From assembly GCA_027382625.1 (NCBI GenBank), contig JAJKFJ010021175.1:124001-188000 (forward strand): DNA of 64,000 bases. Reading direction: 5' to 3'. Position 1 is the first letter of the stretch. Each line of letters starts with the position of its first letter. Source of the DNA: Tetmemena sp. SeJ-2015. Lineage: Eukaryota; Ciliophora; Spirotrichea; Sporadotrichida; Oxytrichidae. A model generated the notes under the pieces. The model saw only the letters and a list, made by a program, of their open reading frames with translations. It was not told the DNA's origin and ran no database searches. Shown in pieces: positions 59,044-64,000 of this stretch. Both the position numbers and the translations under genes were made by a program.

Positions 59044-60274
59044 ATGTTTGCCAACTATAATTAAGCTTAGGCTCCTCAATCTCAAGCCCAGCAGCTTTAA
59101 TAGCAAGACCAATAACTCCAGGCTATGTAAGTTGCAATGATAACTAAATTACTTCCGTATTAATATTGATGGGGTCAAACTTAAACTTTAAATTAGGAGA
59201 GGGATACAACTGCAGCAGCTTCAAACTAAGTACCAAATCGTCCCAACCAAAAAGACTCCAAACTCTGAGGAATTTAGAGTTCCCCTTCAGCTCAAAATTT
59301 CCCAACAGCCTCTTTATATCAAAGTGTAAGTAGTATCTAGCTCATTCATAGTTTTAATGAGTTTTTTAGAGCTCTATCAAGTGAGTTTCCTATCGTAAAG
59401 CCCACAATCACAGTTCTAAGCAAGGTAACTCACCCAAATATTGAAGAGAATACACTCGCTTACAAAGGTTCACTTCTTTTGAATTGGACAGAAAACTCCT
59501 CACTAGCTTAAGTAGTGTAGCAAATTCACCAAGAGTTTGAGCAAAATCCTCCAAGACCAGTCAACATGCAAGCTCAAGGAAATATTCCTCCTCCCCAACC
59601 ATAGTCTCAGAAGCCTTATTTGTATTAATTTAAATATAAATCTCAGCAATCTCAACAAATTGTGATAACCAGACCTGAGCTCTCCCAACTAAAGCAAGAT
59701 ATTCAAAAGATGAGCAAGATTGAAATGCAATCTCTCAGAGATAACAGAGAAAAGCTAAATGAGATGCTATCAGAACAGTCTGAAGTCAAAACTATCTCCT
59801 AGCTGATTCAGAAGCATTCTGATGAGGTCCACTCTATTGCAGGTAAGTGTTACCGTTTTGCTGATTTAATTTGTAGCTTAAAACTTGAAGTTAAACGAAG
59901 AACTTGGCTAGCTAGAAGCTTAATATAACAAAAAGTTCTCAGATTATGGAATGCTGAAGTTCTCAAATGAAGATTTGAAGAAGCAAGAGTTCTAGATTCT
60001 TAATGTAAGTTTAAGTAGCAGATTCATCTTAAACCATATCTTGAATTTATTATCCTAATCAATTATGACACATCTATTATAGAGAATGAGCAAAGATAAG
60101 ATTGTGAGTGTCCTCTCTTAAAAGATACAAAAGGCAGAGGGAGACTCAAGAGCTTTGGAGAAAGGCATGCAAAAGAATCAGATCTCAAAGGATGAGTTCA
60201 TGGAAAAGTATATCAAGGAGAGAATGGCCTTCCACACTCATCAGATTCTTAAAATCAAAGTAGAGCAATCATGA
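59044..60274 (+). CDS. VPS37A-like ESCRT-I subunit
   Basis: ESCRT-I sorts ubiquitinated cargo into multivesicular endosomes; VPS37 is its stalk subunit. ATG 59044-59046 (MFANYNQAQAPQSQAQQ), TGA 60272-60274. N-terminal UEV-like domain: FPIVKPTITVLSKVTHPNI, then LLLNWTENSSLAQVVQQIHQ and EFEQNPPRP, aligning with human VPS37A (FPQAAPVISV... LGKIIQSLLDEFWKNPP). A Pro/Gln linker follows, then the coiled-coil Mod(r) domain (KQDIQKMSKIEMQSLRDNRE; KLNEELGQLEAQYNKKFSDY; ISKDEFMEKYIKERMAFH). Introns with GTAAGT donors begin at ~59128, ~59325, ~59844 and ~60004. No IES was needed. Like animal VPS37A and unlike VPS37B-D, it keeps the UEV-like part. Confidence 0.85.
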
Positions 60275-60446
60275 ATATGGGAGGAAGGGTTCCGCATCTA
60301 TAGATTATTTTCAAATCACACTTAAGTAGCTTGCTAAATAATTTCGCAGAGATGAAGTTCAAGTGAATCTTTTGTTAAGTGATTGATGAATAAGTCTACT
60401 CATAAATTTATAAATATATCGAAGTTTCATTAACAAAGGAAAGAAA

Positions 60447-63400
60447 ATGTCTAGCACCCAAATCATCAACGAAAAACTTGAAGAGTGCAAGCACTACGAC
60501 AAAGATAACAGGTAATTTTAAGGTCTTAGTTCTTTCTCTAAGATATGATAGAGACTTGAATATGAGATAATTTTATATGCTTTAATTGGCTATCTATCTT
60601 CTAGCAAATTCATTCCATTGGGTAATTAACCAAGAACATTCCTTTTAGATACATGGCGGCGACTGATTTGTGCGCTGAAATCATGAAAAACAATACAGTC
60701 TTAGATGAGGGCCTAGAAAAGCGAGTTTGTGCAGCTTTTATCGCTCACCTCAACGACACATCACTTGCAATAATTATAGCAAACATCCTAGTTTTTAAAA
60801 AGAGACTTGATGTGTAGGGAAATGCAGTGAAGTGCATTCAAAAGATATCTTAGAGAATTAAGGAGAAGAATTTGGTCATGATCTTAGGCGAAATGGTGGA
60901 CAAGGTTGCCACTCCAGGGGCTGATGTAAAAGTCACTAGAGATATCTATTCTCTTGCAATTAAGAGCATAATTGGTGAAGTTTAAGAAGATCACACCGCC
61001 TAAGTCATGATTAAGACCGTTTGCCCCAAACTTAAAGATGGTCTCAATAAGGATAATCATTCATTATGGAATATATTATAACTTGATTTTAAGGACGACG
61101 AAGTTAGAGAGGAATGCTTAGATATCTTAGCATATTAACTGTATATAAAGTAGAAATATTCTTAGCTGAGATCTTCAAAAGATTTGGTCAGGTCATCCTC
61201 AGACAACAACAAAATAGTCTCATCAATAAGGATGAGCTAATAAGTTATTGAGAATATTTTCTCACTTAGTATAATTACTAATGCATCTTATCCCAGAGCA
61301 ACTTAGCAGAGAGAAGGCTTCTCTTCGGAAAAAGGCTACCAATTGTTTGGGATCCTTTGCAGTTGTTCTCAACCAAAAGTAGTTACAACTAATGTGCCAG
61401 CTACTAATTGAAAAAATCAAGAAGGCAAGAAGCAAATCGGATGCATTCACACTTCTTCAGTGCTTTGGTCAAATGGCAAGAACTGTAGGAAATAAAGTTT
61501 CTCAGCACCTCAATTTAATTTATAGAGAGATGATCTTCGTACAATTTTAAATACGGGTTAAATGACATATTCCCTCTACTCTGTCAACATGCTCAATAGT
61601 TAAATAGAGAAAACTCTGTAGATATTGATAATGAAATTGCAGAGGTATGCTTAAGTACCTATGAGAGTCTTGTACGTAAATGTCCTCGCGAAGTTGCACC
61701 ATACATTGAGAGAATTCTTGAGCTCTCCTTCCAATAGTTATCTTATGATCCTAATTACACCTATGACGATAATTCATCAAGTTCGCCTTATATTTGAGAA
61801 TGAGTATTTTGATAATGGTGATAACGATATGGAAGATGAGGATGATGGAGCAGGCTGGGGTTCAGACTTCGAGGATGATGCTATGGGAAATGAGGATGAT
61901 GATGACACCTCATGGAAAGTGAGAAGAGCAGCTGCTCGTACTATTGAGGCAGTTATTGGATCAAGGCCAGAGCTTCTAAGTCAGATTTATGATTAATACT
62001 CTAGAGCCTTAGTTGCTCGTTTTAAGGAGAGAGACGACAATGTGAAGTGCAACGTGTTAGAAGCCTTCCAATAGCTTCTTAAGTCTACTCACTCTCAGTA
62101 AACTAGTGAAGGTACTTCCTATGCATCCATAGAATAAGATCTAGGAATGCCTACTTTGAATCGTACAATTTCTACTCAGCACACAAACGAGCAACTTTCT
62201 CAGCTAGTACCTCTAGTTATGATGCTCTCGTTAAGCAGTTGAAATCTCAAAAACCTGAAAGTTAGAGTAGCTGTTATGCAAACCCTTTCTCATTTGGCAA
62301 CAGCTGCAAGCTCAACTTTAGATCAGCACTTTAATAAGTTCTTGCCAGAGCTTGAGAAGGCTCTTAACGATCAATCTGGATATGAGCTAGTCCTTGATAC
62401 CTTAGCCATCTTAAGGAAATTGTTCAGAGGTAAACCAATAAAAGTAATCGATCGATTATGAATATTGAATGCATAATTTTGGGAATTAGTTTAGCAAAAA
62501 CTACCAGAACTTCTAAGAGAACTACATTCGTATTCAATAAATGATTGTGAAGGCGCTTTCTCATGAATACTCCAAAGTTGTAGCTGAGGGTTTAAGAGTA
62601 GTAGGCTAATTTGTTTTGGTGCTAAGAGCCAACAACTAGAGTATCGTGGCACCTGCATTCTCATAATAAATTTCTTTGAAATATAGGTTATAGTTCATCG
62701 GCTGTTTAGCCTTTATACGAAGCTGTGAGAGAGAAATTAGTAAAGACAGATATTGATCAAGAGGTCAAGCAGGCTTCAATCATCGGAATGGCTAACTTAA
62801 TTACAGTCTTCCATAAAAGTCTTTCAAAGCCTTAGATCGCAGAAGTACTGAACGTTTATCACGATAGACTTCAAAACGATCTCACTCGCGATTCAACCCT
62901 CAAGGCTCTAACTAAAATTACCCTCAATGCTAATAATACTCAAGACAATTTAAAGATAGTTTATAAAGCATCCTCAAATTATTTAAATACAACTAACTAA
63001 TTGATCTGAGCAACCTGAGCGGCCTTATAGTAAAAGTATTTGATCTTCTTCACAAGGCCCAGAGAACAATTCATCTGAATACTCTAGAAGCACTTAATGC
63101 TATGGTCTCAAGATATCCTCAATAGTTCCAATCTTATAAATTAATTTACACTATACTCCAAAGCTTCTTATAATTGATTTTGAATAGCATGCTGCAAACA
63201 TCATGCGTGAGATTGCTCCTTTCATTTCAGATTTGGATCTCTAAGCAGCAACATTGGCTCTTAAGATCGCATCTAACTGTGTTGCCCTCAACAATTACTA
63301 TATTTATTGTGTAATTAGAGTCAAGAGATTTAGCAACTTGTGGCTAAGTCTTGCAGCTTAGCTCGCTCTCCTCTTATATAAGGCCTCTCTCTATAAGAAT

Positions 63401-64000
63401 TGCTTCACTTCTTTGCAATTGCTAGTTAGAAAGGTACAATACAAGACTAATCCGTTACTGGAGAGCTTATGGATCATGTTGGTTTAAAAACTTAAGCTGT
63501 TGGCAGCTGTATCGCTTAAGTTGTGGCAAATGGAACAAAACTTGCCCAGTTCCAAGCTGATTTCTTGTAGAAGATTGCATCTGCTAGTAATGAATATACT
63601 TTTGCTAAATTATCCTAATATTTAAATAAATGATCACAGATTAAGGGGTGCTCTCTGCCTTGGAGAATTGGGAAAGCTGAAGGATCTATCAGGAGTCAAC
63701 AAAATTATCGACAATGTTTCTGCCTTGTTCAAGACTGGAAATGACGATGTGAAGACTGCTGCTTCCATAGCCCTTGGAAATATTTCCATTGGAAACCCTG
63801 GCTTCTTCTTATTTAAAGATCAAATAAGTTGTAAGTTTATACATGATCTTGCAGAAAGTATTCACTCTGGTTGACAACTCAGATTCACAAGAGAAACAAT
63901 TGTTCCTCAATACCATCAGAGAAATTATCATTCACAATAGCAAATGCCTCTAGAACTACATCCCCAAACTTCTACCTCTTCTTATTCATTAAATACTTAA
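60447..64000 (+). CDS. CAND1: CAND1, cullin-associated NEDD8-dissociated protein (3' cut)
   Basis: Exchange factor for cullin-RING ligase substrate receptors; a ~1200-residue HEAT-repeat solenoid wrapping unneddylated cullins. ATG 60447-60449 (MSSTQIINEKLEECK), one GTAATT...TTTTAG intron before YMAATDLCAEIMK (human RFMATNDLMTEL). Diagnostic blocks: LNDTSLDVQGNAVKC; CPREVAPYIERILELSF; YDPNYTYDDNGDNDMEDED with DDDTSWKVRRAAA (the acidic loop and motif of human CAND1); ARFKERDDNVK; TDIDQEVKQASIIG; AASIALGNISIGN. IESs at 60763-60804, 61768-61810 and probably 63815-63854 are confirmed by homology; others remain. An insert near 62415-62481 can be read as intron or IES. The gene runs off the right edge near the LKEII-like region, so about the last quarter is missing. 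Confidence 0.93.
60763..60804. other. Stop-free 42-nt IES in CAND1, pointer ACTTG
   Basis: ACTTG at 60763-60767 and 60805-60809. Length 3n without stop; removal gives HLNDTSLDVQGNAVKC, matching human LLEDKNGEVQNLAVKC without a gap. Confidence 0.85.
61768..61810. other. IES in CAND1 acidic loop, pointer GATAAT
   Basis: 43 nt; GATAAT at 61768-61773 and 61811-61816. Removal joins YDPNYTYDDN to GDNDMEDEDDG, colinear with human YDPNYNYDDEDED. The insert contains TGA. Confidence 0.92.
63815..63854. other. IES in CAND1, pointer AAAG
   Basis: 40 nt; AAAG at 63815-63818 and 63855-63858. Removal joins GNPGFFLFK to VFTLVDNSDSQEKQ. A GT-AG reading with donor GTAAGT at 63831 must use AAAG as its acceptor to stay in frame, so an intron is a weaker alternative. 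Confidence 0.6.

Noticed and set aside
63831..63854. 24-nt intron GTAAGT...GCAG in CAND1
   Set aside because: Its length is 3n, so it leaves the downstream VFTLVDN segment out of frame and runs into TGA; the AAAG-pointer removal fits instead.
1..64000. Search for telomeric C4A4/G4T4 blocks, CRISPR-type arrays and rRNA genes
   Set aside because: None seen. The initial CCCCC at position 1 is not followed by A4 and is not a telomere.

Overview
The window reads as germline (micronuclear) DNA of a spirotrich ciliate of the Oxytricha/Stylonychia/Tetmemena kind. Two signals carry this. First, every real gene is open only if TAA and TAG are read as glutamine, with TGA as the sole stop; recognisable proteins (CAND1, ALG10, VPS37A, TRAPPC9, pirins, KGD4) are full of in-frame TAA/TAG. 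Second, coding frames are broken by short AT-rich inserts lying between exact direct repeats of 3-9 bp. Removing the insert plus one repeat copy restores the frame and, in CAND1 and the pirins, matches family sequence. These are internal eliminated sequences (IESs) with pointers. Ordinary GT-AG introns (25-90 nt, many starting GTAAG and ending TAG/CAG) are also present, so two excision layers coexist. No C4A4/G4T4 telomere blocks were seen.

Layout. 1-723 (+): tail of an ARM-like protein. 860-2431 (-): ALG10, uninterrupted. 2652-10427 (+): a very large Q/N/S-rich protein with many IESs. 10729-~14530 (-): a His/Asn/Ser-rich disordered protein. 14.5-15.9 kb: AT-rich, no gene seen. 15896-17560 (-): MORN/IQ protein. 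18318-19241 and 19417-20489 (-): two small ciliate-type proteins. 20626-25395 (-): TRAPPC9/Trs120. 25406-26044 (+): GAS2-domain protein. 26218-29606 (-): membrane pseudokinase with LRR-like tail. 29759-35512 (-): large TPR and cyclic-nucleotide-binding protein. 35674-36609 (-): RNI-type LRR protein. 37036-39690 (-): coiled-coil protein.

40281-50316 (-) is a tandem array of five pirin paralogs. A decayed IS630/Tc1-type transposase and a small unknown gene sit between copies 3 and 4. All five copies share an upstream module: a GATCAAA palindrome pair followed by a TATAAATA box. Four share one IES insertion site with very different IES lengths.

50483-50755 (+): small ORF. 50781-51233 (-): KGD4, a mitochondrial 2-oxoglutarate dehydrogenase subunit. 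51420-53434 (+): ankyrin and Cys-finger protein. 53600-57540 (-): disordered S/N-rich protein. 57721-58850 (+): N/S-rich protein. 59044-60274 (+): VPS37A-like ESCRT-I subunit. 60447-end (+): CAND1, cut by the window edge.

Neighbouring genes are functionally unrelated and usually 70-220 bp apart, as expected if each becomes its own gene-sized macronuclear chromosome. Frames, junctions and family calls were worked out by eye; exact intron and IES borders inside repeats are ambiguous by a few bases, and many inserts in the large disordered genes are not individually resolved.
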